From contig JAKCDE010000006.1 of the NCBI GenBank assembly GCA_021838585.1, positions 6,393 through 70,392 of the forward strand: 64,000 bases of DNA, written 5' to 3'. The translations under genes and the position numbers were made by a program. Of this stretch, positions 9,243-17,877 are shown piece after piece. Origin of the DNA: Nitrospirota bacterium (lineage in GTDB: Bacteria; Nitrospirota_A; Leptospirillia; Leptospirillales; Leptospirillaceae). A model generated the notes under the pieces. The model made no database searches, had not been told where the DNA came from, and saw only the letters and a program-made list of their open reading frames with translations. Position 1 is the first letter of the stretch, and the number at the start of each line of letters is the position of its first letter.

Positions 9243-9933
9243 TCATGAGAAGATATTTGTTCCTGGCTTCGAGTGCCGTCGCTTCGTCGGACCTTGTCTC
9301 GGCATGAAGAAAGGTCGACGGTTGACGGTCCGAAAAAAGGCAGAGGGGAAGGGATGCCGGGAGGATGAGCAGATCGATGGGGGCCCCGATCCCCATTTCG
9401 GCCAGAAGATCCACCGAACTTATTTGGTGATGCCAGTGCAGGGCGCTGGCCGGACGGTTGAAAAGACACCTGAGAAGCCCTCCGAGGACAACGTCTCCCC
9501 GATGTTCGAGATCGCCGGAAGGAGAGGGGACGTAGCGTCTCACGCGGTATCCGGTTTCCCTGAAAAGTCCGGTGTAGCGGGTAACGCGCAAGCGTCCTTC
9601 CCTGTCGAACCAGGCCACCTCGTTGCCTCTGTAAAGATGGTGGCCAAGGGTGAACTGCGGGTCGTTCCATTCGAACCCCATGCTTTGGAGGACCCGGACC
9701 ATCCGGTGGTGTTCCGGCGTACCCGGTGGGAAGGTGTCGGGGAGCCGGATCCGGGCCCTGTCCAGGATGGTCTGGTCGGAAATGGGGACGGGCGCGCTTT
9801 GGCAGGATGCGAGCAGGAGGACCGTCAGGAATCCCAACGCAGAAATGCGCCATCTCCCGGAATCAGGGTTCCTCCGGATCGTGGGCGAACCATGGAGAAT
9901 GCTCTTGACTCGAATCAGTTTGATGGGAGGCAA
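9211..9933 (-). CDS. Putative lipoprotein of unknown function
   Basis: 240 residues. A hydrophobic stretch ends in a lipobox (LLLASC, Cys about residue 44), preceded by a long arginine-rich n-region; the true start may lie some codons further in. The mature part has no domain I recognise. It converges with the outer-membrane barrel gene, overlapping its last 32 bases. A possible promoter is on the minus strand at 10030-10002 (TTGACA, 17 bp, CAGGAT). The opposite-strand frame over the same DNA looks like a shadow because only this strand shows a signal sequence. Confidence 0.6.
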   Translation of the reverse strand: MPPIKLIRVKSILHGSPTIRRNPDSGRWRISALGFLTVLLLASCQSAPVPISDQTILDRARIRLPDTFPPGTPEHHRMVRVLQSMGFEWNDPQFTLGHHLYRGNEVAWFDREGRLRVTRYTGLFRETGYRVRRYVPSPSGDLEHRGDVVLGGLLRCLFNRPASALHWHHQISSVDLLAEMGIGAPIDLLILPASLPLCLFSDRQPSTFLHAETRSDEATALEARNKYLLMIKKETLSPHK

Positions 9934-10001
9934 TCCTCAAAAGTTTGTAAGGAATTATCCGGAGGTGTGTCAGAGCCCCTTCCGTGGTTTGATTGTCTGA
10001 C

Positions 10002-10030
10002 ATCCTGCCATCGGATGCAGGAGCTGTCAA
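10002..10030 (-). promoter_or_regulatory. Possible promoter for the lipoprotein gene
   Basis: Read on the minus strand: TTGACA (10030-10025), 17-bp spacer, CAGGAT (10007-10002). It lies about 70 bp upstream of the lipoprotein start. Moderate match only; it could also belong to the neighbouring element remnant. Confidence 0.35.
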
Positions 10031-10113
10031 CGTGAGTGTGAGTGCGAGAAATGCCGGAGAATCCCCGCCAGCTTCGCCTACGACCACCGGCAATACTTGC
10101 GTGATGCTCGGTT

Positions 10114-10775
10114 TCAGGTGACTGCTCCCCGCCCTGAAGGGCGGAGATTCCAGGCGCTCTGCGCCAAAGACTCCAGCCCGAGTCGCAGGATGTTTCCGGC
10201 GGCGTAGACGTCCCGGGGAAGGTTCAGTCCGCACTGAGGACAGCGGCAACTTCTGCCGGTGTCCTCAGCGGGAACAGTCCTGGGACGTGTCCGACGGTCT
10301 CGGCTCTCCGGCGAAGACCTTTCCGTTTTCGCCGGCTGGCCCGCTGGCCGTCTTGCGGAAGAAATCCGTCCGCCGGTTCACGACCTTCTGGCGTGTCTTG
10401 GCAACGGCTTTCTTTATTGCGTTCCCTCTCCGGGGAGCCTTCCTTCCGGAGGAAGAGCCAGCGCCGAGCCTGTTCGCGCCTCCTGGCCGAGCGGGAAAGG
10501 TGGAGGAGTCGTAGCGGTCCTTCCCCTCGGTTCCCTTTCCGCTCGACCTCCCGGAGGACCTGGGAGTGGACGAGCTTCAGCGCGGGGCGTTTCGCTTTCA
10601 TGTCCGTGAGATCGTTGCTCTGGTCGTCGCCGGACAGGGAGACTTTGAAGGTGTTCCGGATCCGGCACCAATCATCGAAGTTGCCGGAGAGGGTCCGGCA
10701 GATATCGGGTGTCTGGTTCAAAACCGTTTTCTGGTGCTTCGTCGGATAGATCCGGCATTTAAACGTTTTTTTCAT
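10114..10775 (-). pseudogene. Degenerate IS605/IS607-type tnpB (OrfB) remnant
   Basis: Pieces of a TnpB RNA-guided nuclease are recognisable in several frames. The N-terminus starts at 10775 (MKKTFKCRIYPTKHQ) and runs through LKLVHSQVLREVE. A middle piece reads NAIKKAVAKTRQKVVNRR. A further piece reads DTSQDCSR, the start of the zinc ribbon. The C-terminal end (CPQCGLNLPRDVYAAGNIL) carries the second CxxC and the region of the last RuvC Asp. The pieces are joined by frameshifts and internal losses: about 660 bp remain of the usual 1.1-1.3 kb. It cannot make a working nuclease. No tnpA transposase is present. It sits between two halves of the hopanoid locus. Confidence 0.8.
10129..10144 (-). 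repeat. Right-end hairpin of the tnpB element
   Basis: CCGCCCT and AGGGCGG form a perfect 7-bp stem around a 2-base loop, inside the last codons of the tnpB remnant. Such GC-rich hairpins at the 3' end of tnpB are typical of IS200/IS605 right ends, where they form part of the omega RNA scaffold. The sequence beyond it (to about 10040) may be the rest of that RNA or end, but I cannot define the boundary. The rest of 9934-10974 holds no other recognisable gene. Confidence 0.55.
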
Positions 10776-10974
10776 GAGCCTACGGAATCAGAGGAAAGAC
10801 CTTGCTCAAAACACGCCTTGTATCTCCGGTATGAAGGCCGGAATTTTACGGCGCTTTCCGGATAAATGTTTTGTGAGGACCGATTCTTTCGGATCATTCG
10901 ACAAAATCCTGAATTCTGCTCTCCGAAGACCACCCTGATGGACAATTCTGTCAGATTCATGGCATGATTGGGTC

Positions 10975-12021
10975 ATGAGTCTTTCATCTTCCCGATCTCT
11001 TTCGCTCGTGACGGGCGCCACGGGTTTTGTTGGCTCCTGGGTTGCCTCTCTCCTTGTTGAAAATGGGGAGAATGTGCGCTGTCTGCGCCGAAAGGGTTCC
11101 GCGACGGCCAATCTTCCCCCGGAGGGACCGACGGTTTCCTGGACGGAAGGCGATCTGCTCGATCCTCCCTCGCTCGATCGAGCCATGGAAGGAGTCTCCA
11201 TTCTCTACCACGTTGCGGCGGATTACCGTCTCTGGTCTCCGAAACGTGGGGAGATCCTTCATTCGAACGTCACCGGGACCAGAAATATCCTTGATGCTGC
11301 GTTGCGGGCGGGCGTCTCGCGCGTCGTTTACTGCAGCAGCGTTGCCGCTCTTGGCGCCCGGACAGACGGGGTTCCGATCAATGAAGCCATGGCTGTCGAT
11401 AGACAATCCCTTGTGGGTGAGTATAAAATTTCCAAATATGAGGCCGAGCAGGTGGCGCTCAGCTACGCGGATCGTCTCTCGCTTGTGGTTGTGAATCCTT
11501 CGGCCCCTATCGGGGCGCGCGACATCAAGCCTACGCCCACGGGGCGCATCGTTCTCGACTATCTCAAGGGACGCATGAAGGCCTCCATACATACGGGTCT
11601 CAATGTGGTTCACGTCAGGGACGTGGCGAAGGGCCATCTTCTGGCGGCGCGCCATGGCAAGCGGGGGGAAAAATATATCCTTGCCGGACGGAACATGACG
11701 CTTCTGGAGGTTTTTCGGACTCTGGAGGCGGTCACCGGTATTCCGGCGCCCTCAGTTGTCGTTCCCCGGGGGGTTGTGCTTCCTCTGGCCTTCCTTTCCG
11801 AGGGTATTTCACGCCTGACGGGCCGGGAGCCGACGATTCCCCTCGAGGGGGTTCGCATGGCGAAAAAACTCATGTATTATGATGGAAGTCGGGCTGTTCG
11901 CGAGCTGGGACTCGACATGACTCCGGTGGAGGAGGCATTCCGGGACGCCGTTCGATATTTCGCCTCCTCCGGGTATCTGGACTCCGGTTTGTCCGCAAGG
12001 CTCCTTGGACGTATCGCCTGA
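10975..12021 (+). CDS. hpnA: Hopanoid-associated sugar epimerase HpnA
   Basis: NAD(P)-dependent epimerase/dehydratase-family protein (extended short-chain dehydrogenase), 348 residues. The N-terminus carries the nucleotide-binding motif TGATGFVGS. The catalytic Tyr-Lys pair appears as YKISK, preceded by CSSVAALG. The stretch GARDIKPTPTG is characteristic of HpnA. The exact substrate in hopanoid side-chain synthesis is not settled in the literature I know of. It is the first gene of the second hopanoid block; ispH follows after about 95 bp. Confidence 0.88.
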   Translation: MSLSSSRSLSLVTGATGFVGSWVASLLVENGENVRCLRRKGSATANLPPEGPTVSWTEGDLLDPPSLDRAMEGVSILYHVAADYRLWSPKRGEILHSNVTGTRNILDAALRAGVSRVVYCSSVAALGARTDGVPINEAMAVDRQSLVGEYKISKYEAEQVALSYADRLSLVVVNPSAPIGARDIKPTPTGRIVLDYLKGRMKASIHTGLNVVHVRDVAKGHLLAARHGKRGEKYILAGRNMTLLEVFRTLEAVTGIPAPSVVVPRGVVLPLAFLSEGISRLTGREPTIPLEGVRMAKKLMYYDGSRAVRELGLDMTPVEEAFRDAVRYFASSGYLDSGLSARLLGRIA

Positions 12022-12116
12022 GGGGTGGATTTTTCTGTGTTTTGCCGATGCCGGCTGTGGATTCAGCTGTAAGCCCTATCTTTAGAATCGAATGATAAAT
12101 TGATATGGAGGATCGA

Positions 12117-13025
12117 ATGGAAATATTTCTGACGGAATATGCCGGAGTTTGCGTCGGTGTGAAGAGGGCGATCAAGATGGCCCATCGGACGGCGGAGGAG
12201 TCTTCCGGTCCGATCTTCGTTCTTCACGAGATCGTCCACAACACCCATGTCGTCAATGATCTGGCCAGCCGGGGCGTCCACTCCGTGGACGATGTCTCGG
12301 AGGTCCAGGGAGGAACGCTGATCATCAGCGCCCATGGCGTTTCCCCGAGCGTCATCGATGAGGCGAAGTCCCGCAATCTCGATGTGGTGGATACCACCTG
12401 TCCCCTTGTCTCCAAGATCCACCGGATAGTCAAGGCGCTGGCGGACAAGAACTACACCATCCTTCTCCTGGGCGAGAAGAGCCACGACGAAGTCATGGGG
12501 GTTCAGGGCCATGCGGAAGACCATATCCATATTTTTCACCGGAAGGAGGAGATCCCTGGACTTCCCCTGACCGATGGACCCGTGGCCCTCGTCTCCCAGA
12601 CGACCCAGTCGATCAAGTACTTCGATGAGATCCTCGAGCTTCTTGTCAAGCGCTATCCCCAGCTCGAGGTCCACAATACGATCTGCGACGCCACCGAGAA
12701 ACGTCAGACTTCGGCATTGGCCATCGCGGGAAACATGGATGTCATGATTACGGTGGGGTCGATAAGCTCCGCCAATTCCCGACGTTTGCAGGAAGTTGCC
12801 GGAGGGCTCTGCAAGGCGTCCTATCTTGTCGATCAGGCCTCCGAGGTTCAATGCGATTGGTTTTCTGGCCACGAAAGGGTCGGCGTCACTGCAGGGGCCT
12901 CGACCCCGGATTACCTGATCGAGGAAGTCATCGAGAAGCTCAAGGAGATATCCGTGGAGAAAGGCTTTGCTCATCTAGTCATCCGGAATGAGTCGGCCGA
13001 AGAAGAGTTCATCGAGGTTCACTAA
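12117..13025 (+). CDS. ispH: 4-hydroxy-3-methylbut-2-enyl diphosphate reductase
   Basis: Iron-sulfur enzyme making isopentenyl and dimethylallyl diphosphate in the last step of the MEP pathway, which feeds hopanoids and carotenoids. The product is 302 residues. The three cluster cysteines are in the expected contexts: AGVCVGVKRA (C12), DTTCPLV (C95) and NTICDAT (C190). The ATG at 12117 is chosen because GGAGGATCGA lies right in front of it; the in-frame ATG at 12105 has no Shine-Dalgarno. Placement inside the hopanoid locus fits isoprenoid precursor supply. Confidence 0.95.
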   Translation: MEIFLTEYAGVCVGVKRAIKMAHRTAEESSGPIFVLHEIVHNTHVVNDLASRGVHSVDDVSEVQGGTLIISAHGVSPSVIDEAKSRNLDVVDTTCPLVSKIHRIVKALADKNYTILLLGEKSHDEVMGVQGHAEDHIHIFHRKEEIPGLPLTDGPVALVSQTTQSIKYFDEILELLVKRYPQLEVHNTICDATEKRQTSALAIAGNMDVMITVGSISSANSRRLQEVAGGLCKASYLVDQASEVQCDWFSGHERVGVTAGASTPDYLIEEVIEKLKEISVEKGFAHLVIRNESAEEEFIEVH

Positions 13026-13110
13026 CCTTACTGATAGACGGATCTTCCTGCTTTGACCGGATAACGCCGGACGACAGAGGCTCGTACGGCACTTGCCTTG
13101 AAAGGACGCT

Positions 13111-14553
13111 ATGGCGACGAAACGGACACTCTTTCTGAATCCCCCTTCTTTCGACGACTTCGATGGAGGGGCTGGCGCGCGATATCAGGCGACCCGCGAG
13201 GTGCGTTCTTTCTGGTATCCCACTTGGCTAACCTATCCCGCCGGCATGCTGGAAAATTCACGAGTCGTGGATGCCCCTGCCCAGAACATGGGGCGGGAGG
13301 AGACGCTTGGACTCGCCAAATCCTTTGATATGGTCGTTCTGTATACCAGCACCCCTTCCCTCAAGAATGACATCGCCACCGCACGGGGGCTCAAGGAACG
13401 CAATCCCTCCATGCTCGTGGGGTTCGTCGGCCCCCATCCGTCAGTCCTGCCCGAACTGACGCTCAAGGCCGATCCCGTCATTGATTTCGTCGTGCGGGAA
13501 GAGTTCGACTATGTCATTCCGGAAATCGCCAACGGGAAGAGTCTCGAGGACGTGGCCGGAATCCATTTTCGCAAGGATGGAGCCATCATCGGGAATCCGG
13601 ACCGGCCGGTGATCGAGGATCTCGACGCACTCCCCTTCGCTTCCAGGGTCTACGCAAGGGATCTCAAGATCAGCGACTACGAAATTCCCTGGATGAAATT
13701 TCCCTACATTTCGATCTACACAGGTCGGGGCTGCGGCAGCAAATGCACATTCTGCCTCTGGCCCCAGACCTTTTCGGGAAATGTCTATCGAGTCCGCTCC
13801 GTCGAGAATGTCCTGGAGGAAGTGGCCTATATCAAGAAGACCTTCCCCGGAATCAAGGAGCTCTTCTTCGATGACGATACCCTGACCGAGTATCGGGACA
13901 GAACGCGTGAGCTGGCCAGGGGACTCAAGGCCTTCAATCTCTCCTGGGGCTGCAACTCAAAAGCCAATGTCGATTACGAGACGCTCCGCATCATGCGTGA
14001 CTCGGGCTGCCGTGTCATGGTTGTCGGATACGAATCAGGAAACCAGCAGATCCTGAATAATGTCAAGAAGGGCATTCGCGTGGAGCAGGCGGAGAAGTTC
14101 ACCCGGGATGCCCACCAGTTGGGAATGACCATCCACGGGACCTTTATGGTCGGTCTTCCCGGCGAAACCACGGAGACGATCGACGAAACCATCGCCTTTG
14201 CAAGCCGGCTGAATATCGAAACTCTTCAAGTCTCCCTGGCGTCCCCCTATCCTGGAACCCATTTTTATGAATACGCCAAGGAAAATGGCTATCTTGTCGA
14301 CTCCGAAATGGTGTCGGATGACGGATTGCAGGCGGTCAACATCGCCTATCCCGAGATCACGTCGCGGGAGATTTTTATGGCCGTCCCCAAATTCTACCAG
14401 CAATATTACTTCCGTCCACGCTATGTTCTGAAGGTTTTGCGGCGGGTCCTTTTCAGCTATACCGAACTCAAAAAAACCGCCCGGGAAGCCAGGGAGTTTT
14501 TCCGCTTCATGGCAAAACGGCGGGCCTCGGAAAAGGCACATCAGACCATATGA
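13111..14553 (+). CDS. hpnJ: Hopanoid biosynthesis radical SAM protein HpnJ
   Basis: Radical SAM enzyme with an N-terminal B12-binding-like domain, 480 residues. HpnJ is linked to conversion of the sugar on bacteriohopanetetrol to a cyclitol ether. The [4Fe-4S] cysteines are C208, C212 and C215 in GRGCGSKCTFC. The N-terminal 150 residues contain the Rossmann-like segment GPHPSVLPE typical of B12-binding radical SAM proteins, though I see no clear DxHxxG base. The gene is 17 bp upstream of hpnI, the usual neighbour, with which it is likely co-transcribed. Confidence 0.9.
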   Translation: MATKRTLFLNPPSFDDFDGGAGARYQATREVRSFWYPTWLTYPAGMLENSRVVDAPAQNMGREETLGLAKSFDMVVLYTSTPSLKNDIATARGLKERNPSMLVGFVGPHPSVLPELTLKADPVIDFVVREEFDYVIPEIANGKSLEDVAGIHFRKDGAIIGNPDRPVIEDLDALPFASRVYARDLKISDYEIPWMKFPYISIYTGRGCGSKCTFCLWPQTFSGNVYRVRSVENVLEEVAYIKKTFPGIKELFFDDDTLTEYRDRTRELARGLKAFNLSWGCNSKANVDYETLRIMRDSGCRVMVVGYESGNQQILNNVKKGIRVEQAEKFTRDAHQLGMTIHGTFMVGLPGETTETIDETIAFASRLNIETLQVSLASPYPGTHFYEYAKENGYLVDSEMVSDDGLQAVNIAYPEITSREIFMAVPKFYQQYYFRPRYVLKVLRRVLFSYTELKKTAREAREFFRFMAKRRASEKAHQTI

Positions 14554-14569
14554 GTCCCAGCGGATTTCG

Positions 14570-15784
14570 ATGAGCTCCGTCGACATTCTCTCAATCGCCG
14601 GTGGCATTGCCCTTTTTGTCGCTGCCATCGGCGTTTTCTTTGATGGTCTTTCTCTCTATGGAGCGGATCGACTTCTGCGAAGCCGCAGGGATGCCTGGGT
14701 CCCCGACGGGGTTCTCCCGCCGGTCCTGATGATCAAACCTATCCGGGGCCTCGATCATGGCGCCCGGGAAAACTATCTCTCCTTCATCAACCAGCGCTAT
14801 CCGAAGTTCCGGATCATCTTCACGGTCGATTCTCCCGATGACCCCGCGGTCTCCCTTATTCGGGAGCTGGAGGCCCTTTATCCGGAGAAGGTCTCCCTGG
14901 CCATCGTTTCGGAGCGATCGGGCGCAAACAAGAAGATGAACAAGGTCGCCGCTGTCGCCCGGGATGTCACCGATCCCTTCATTCTCCTTAACGACAGCGA
15001 CATCCGCGTCGGACCCGACTATCTGAGGGAAATCGTTCTTCCAATCCTTTCGGAGCCCGATGTCGGTGCCGTGACCTGCCTCCAGAGGGGGACCCCCGAA
15101 GGAGGATTTTCTTCCAGACTTTCGGCCATGCTTTTGAATAGTGAAATGATCCCGCAGGCGTTGGTTGCCTATGTCCTGATGCCGCTCACCTATCTCTATG
15201 GCCCGACCATGCTCTTCCGGGGGGAGGCAATCCGCGCCATAGGGGGTTTTGACGTCATGAAGGACTATCTGGCCGACGACTATCACCTCGGAAGGCTGAT
15301 CCACGAAAAGGGCTATCGAATCGTTCTCTCTCCGACACTGATCGATGCACAGGTCCGGGACGAACCCCTGTCTTCGATCTTTTCCCATGAAATCCGGTGG
15401 GGGCGCACCTATTCCAGCCTCCGGCCCTTCGGTTATGGACTTTCCTTCTTTCTCCGCCCCTTCCTTTTTGTCATCCTTGCCATCGTTCTGGGCATCCTCT
15501 CCGGCCATCCTGCGGTCGCCATGGGGGCGATCGGTCTCTATGTCCTCCATGTCGCACTGATCTCCTACCTGACCCGGCAGTTTCTCGACCGGCCGATGAC
15601 CCACAGGGATACGGGAGTCTGGTTCATGAGGGAGTTTGTCTCGACCGTCGCCTATTTTGGCAGTTTCGGCCGACGCATCACGTGGCGGGGACACCGGTAC
15701 CGGATTCTTCCGGGCGGCGCCCTGAAGCCCCTCGATCTCCCCGCTTCACCGGGAGAGTCCCTGTCCGGTCTCCCCCGTTCCTGA
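14570..15784 (+). CDS. hpnI: Hopanoid biosynthesis glycosyltransferase HpnI
   Basis: Family 2, ceramide-glucosyltransferase-like enzyme that adds N-acetylglucosamine to bacteriohopanetetrol. It has 404 residues: an N-terminal membrane helix (about 7-27), the glycosyltransferase domain (IKPIRGLDHGARENY; the metal-binding DSDIRV; DYLADDYHLG; and a (Q/R)xxRW-like RWGRTYSS), and two to three C-terminal membrane helices (about 297-345). The deacetylase HpnK, which normally acts next, is not in the window. The last base of its stop codon is the first base of the next gene's ATG. Confidence 0.9.
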   Translation: MSSVDILSIAGGIALFVAAIGVFFDGLSLYGADRLLRSRRDAWVPDGVLPPVLMIKPIRGLDHGARENYLSFINQRYPKFRIIFTVDSPDDPAVSLIRELEALYPEKVSLAIVSERSGANKKMNKVAAVARDVTDPFILLNDSDIRVGPDYLREIVLPILSEPDVGAVTCLQRGTPEGGFSSRLSAMLLNSEMIPQALVAYVLMPLTYLYGPTMLFRGEAIRAIGGFDVMKDYLADDYHLGRLIHEKGYRIVLSPTLIDAQVRDEPLSSIFSHEIRWGRTYSSLRPFGYGLSFFLRPFLFVILAIVLGILSGHPAVAMGAIGLYVLHVALISYLTRQFLDRPMTHRDTGVWFMREFVSTVAYFGSFGRRITWRGHRYRILPGGALKPLDLPASPGESLSGLPRS

Positions 15785-16155
15785 TGTTTTCATATGCCTC
15801 CCTGCTGCTCCTCTTCTTGTTGGCACTTCTTCTGGAAGATGTCGGCTTTATTCTTCTTTCCCGGGGAATGAAAGCCACGAGGGCCGAGGAGGGCGTTGGC
15901 CGGATCAGGGCTATTCTCCGTCATCCCCAGGTGATCTTCGGGATCATCCTCCAGGCCATTTATTACATTCTTCTTCTTGGGCTTCTCCGGGAATTGCCGG
16001 TGAGTCTGGTGGTGCCCATGACCGGGTTCGGCTACGTTCTGACCGCCCTTCTGGCCCGACTTTTCCTTCGGGAGCGGGTTCCTCTCCTTCGGTGGGGCGG
16101 GATCACCCTGATCACGGTCGGTGTCGCACTCATCGCCCGTTCCGGAACCAGTTGA
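15784..16155 (+). CDS. Small four-helix EamA/SMR-like membrane protein
   Basis: 123 residues, almost entirely four hydrophobic helices (about residues 3-20, 46-62, 72-91 and 99-117). The arrangement resembles half of an EamA/DMT transporter or the small subunits of the aminoarabinose flippase. Its ATG overlaps the hpnI stop (TGATG). Being translationally coupled to a hopanoid glycosyltransferase, it could be a flippase for a hopanoid glycoside, but that is inference from position only. Confidence 0.65.
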   Translation: MFSYASLLLLFLLALLLEDVGFILLSRGMKATRAEEGVGRIRAILRHPQVIFGIILQAIYYILLLGLLRELPVSLVVPMTGFGYVLTALLARLFLRERVPLLRWGGITLITVGVALIARSGTS

Positions 16156-16159
16156 ACCC

Positions 16160-16933
16160 ATGACGCTCCTTTTCTCGACCCTCCTCTTTCGTTGGTACGT
16201 TTTTTTCTTCTGGGGGGTCGGACTCTGGGCCCTGTCCCGCGTTGTGGGCTTTCCGGGAGCCTTCCTCCGATTTCTTTTCGCATACGGGATCGCCTATATC
16301 TGCGAATGGTCCTCCGCCCGTCCAGGAGGATGGTTCCCGTTCGGTCATTACCGTTATCTTCCAACGACTCTCTCGAAGGAGATCTGGGTCGGAATTCTTC
16401 CCCTGATGGACTCCCTGTCCTTCTCCTTTCTTGCGGTCGGCGCCCTGGGGGTGGCGTCCCTGTACAACGGAAGACTCCTGAGGGATTCTCTTTTCCTGCC
16501 ATGGAAAGATTTTTATAAAGTACTGGCTGGGGGGGTGCTTCTCTTTGTCATGATCGACATGGTGATCGATCCCGTCGCTCTTCGGGGAGGCCGCTGGTTT
16601 CTGGGCCAGATCTACGACTATCCGGAAGGAGGCGCCTATTTCGGGGTGACGCTATCGAACTTCGCGGGGTGGGGAGTGACCGGATTTTTCATCATGACCC
16701 TCTGGAAGATCCTTCCAGCCAAGCCCCGGGAAAATCCAAAAAGTCCCTTTCTCGACCGTTTTATTCCGGTCTTTCTCTATGGGGCGGTCTATCTGTTCAA
16801 TCTTTCGGTGGCGCTTTACCTGAAGGAATGGGGGATCGCGGGAGCCGACCTCATTCTCGGAGGACTGGTCTCCGCCCTCTTTCTGGCACGGAGGAGGCTC
16901 TTCCCCCTCTCCGGAATTGATCGGCTCGTATGA
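16160..16933 (+). CDS. CruF-like carotenoid biosynthesis membrane protein
   Basis: 257-residue integral membrane protein of the carotenoid biosynthesis (DUF422, PF04240) family, whose characterised members (CruF and archaeal homologues) hydrate carotenoid end groups. Family hallmarks are WFPFGHYRYLP near residue 60, IDMVIDP, GRWFLGQIYDYP and the tryptophan-rich LSNFAGWGVTGFF, with six to seven hydrophobic helices. The ATG at 16160 is 4 bp after the preceding stop; a longer in-frame start at 16121 would overlap that gene. No other carotenoid gene is present in this window. Confidence 0.75.
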   Translation: MTLLFSTLLFRWYVFFFWGVGLWALSRVVGFPGAFLRFLFAYGIAYICEWSSARPGGWFPFGHYRYLPTTLSKEIWVGILPLMDSLSFSFLAVGALGVASLYNGRLLRDSLFLPWKDFYKVLAGGVLLFVMIDMVIDPVALRGGRWFLGQIYDYPEGGAYFGVTLSNFAGWGVTGFFIMTLWKILPAKPRENPKSPFLDRFIPVFLYGAVYLFNLSVALYLKEWGIAGADLILGGLVSALFLARRRLFPLSGIDRLV

Positions 16934-16994
16934 TCGGGCTTCGCGACACCCTCTTTACTCGGGGAGCATTCGGCTTTTGGAGGCGGGCCTTTCG

Positions 16995-17023
16995 TTGACC
17001 CTTTCCCCCGCTCGCCGTATAAT
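16995..17023 (+). promoter_or_regulatory. Strong promoter giving a leaderless transcript for cbiX/sirB
   Basis: TTGACC (16995-17000), 17-bp spacer and a perfect TATAAT (17018-17023). The ATG of the next gene is at 17030, only six bases after the -10 box, so the transcript should start at or within one or two bases of the start codon. Confidence 0.7.
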
Positions 17024-17029
17024 TTCCTC

Positions 17030-17863
17030 ATGGAAAAAATGACAGGACCCTCGGGTGAGAAGGACGCGGGGACGGCTGTGGTTCTGATCGGCCACGGAAG
17101 TCCCATGGAGGAAGGGAATCGCCATTTTCGGGAGACGGTGGAAAAGCTCTTGCCGAAACTGCCCCGCGAGTGGACGGTACGGGCAGCCTTCCTTGAACAT
17201 GCAGAACCCGATGTCAGGACGGTTTTGCAGGAGCTTGCAAAGGAAAATGCCGACATACACCTCTTCCCCTTTCTCCTTTTCGATGCAGGCCATTCAAAGG
17301 GAGATGTCTGGGGGTTTATGGGAGATCTGGCCCGGGAGTTCCCGAAGGTGTCCGTTGTCCGGGAATGGGCCATTGGAATCGACCAATCTCCCGTGTCTGT
17401 CATTCTGGAGCTCCTGCCCCCTCCCGATCCGGACATCCGTGATCAGGTGGTGATCGTGGGGCGCGGGAGCCTCGATCCCGGAGCGAATGCGTCCCTCTAC
17501 TATCAGGGACGACGCCTCTGGGAGCGACGAAAGGGGAAGGAATATCTTTACTCTTTCATCGGGGTGACCGAACCCCGGTTTCGGGCTCTCATGGAGACGC
17601 TCGATCCCTCCGGGATCGATCGGCTTCTTGTTGTTCCCTACTTTCTCTTCGAGGGGGTCCTCATGGAGCGGATCCGCCTGGGAGTGAAGGAATTCCTTGG
17701 CCGCCATCCCCTTGTGCAGGGAGGGGTGGTCACGCCTCCGTTCGGGGACCATCCGATTCTCCTTGACGCCATCGCCGGGCGGCTTGTCCGCCTCGTGAAG
17801 AACCGCCATACCGTCATGCCCCGGTGGCTCGCCCTCGATCCGCCATTCTCCGCCACTCTTTAA
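17030..17863 (+). CDS. Sirohydrochlorin chelatase, CbiX/SirB family (long form)
   Basis: Inserts iron or cobalt into sirohydrochlorin, for siroheme or cobalamin. The 277-residue protein has the two-half layout of long CbiX proteins: an N-terminal half with VVLIGHGSP (H22) and DAGHSKGD (H88), the metal-binding histidines of the active half, and a C-terminal half that keeps the fold (VVIVGRGSLDPGAN) but replaces the His. It heads a tetrapyrrole run with hemE and hemN. The ATG at 17030 has no Shine-Dalgarno and is predicted to be leaderless; an in-frame ATG at 17039 is an alternative. The metal cannot be told from sequence. Confidence 0.8.
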   Translation: MEKMTGPSGEKDAGTAVVLIGHGSPMEEGNRHFRETVEKLLPKLPREWTVRAAFLEHAEPDVRTVLQELAKENADIHLFPFLLFDAGHSKGDVWGFMGDLAREFPKVSVVREWAIGIDQSPVSVILELLPPPDPDIRDQVVIVGRGSLDPGANASLYYQGRRLWERRKGKEYLYSFIGVTEPRFRALMETLDPSGIDRLLVVPYFLFEGVLMERIRLGVKEFLGRHPLVQGGVVTPPFGDHPILLDAIAGRLVRLVKNRHTVMPRWLALDPPFSATL

Positions 17864-17877
17864 CCGGAAGGCCATTC

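Noticed and set aside
9304..10035. 243-codon plus-strand frame opposite the lipoprotein gene
   Set aside because: Low-complexity, charged translation without domain; the opposite strand has a signal sequence with lipobox.
14591..15694. 367-codon minus-strand frame inside hpnI
   Set aside because: Shadow of the glycosyltransferase gene; translation is polar and featureless.
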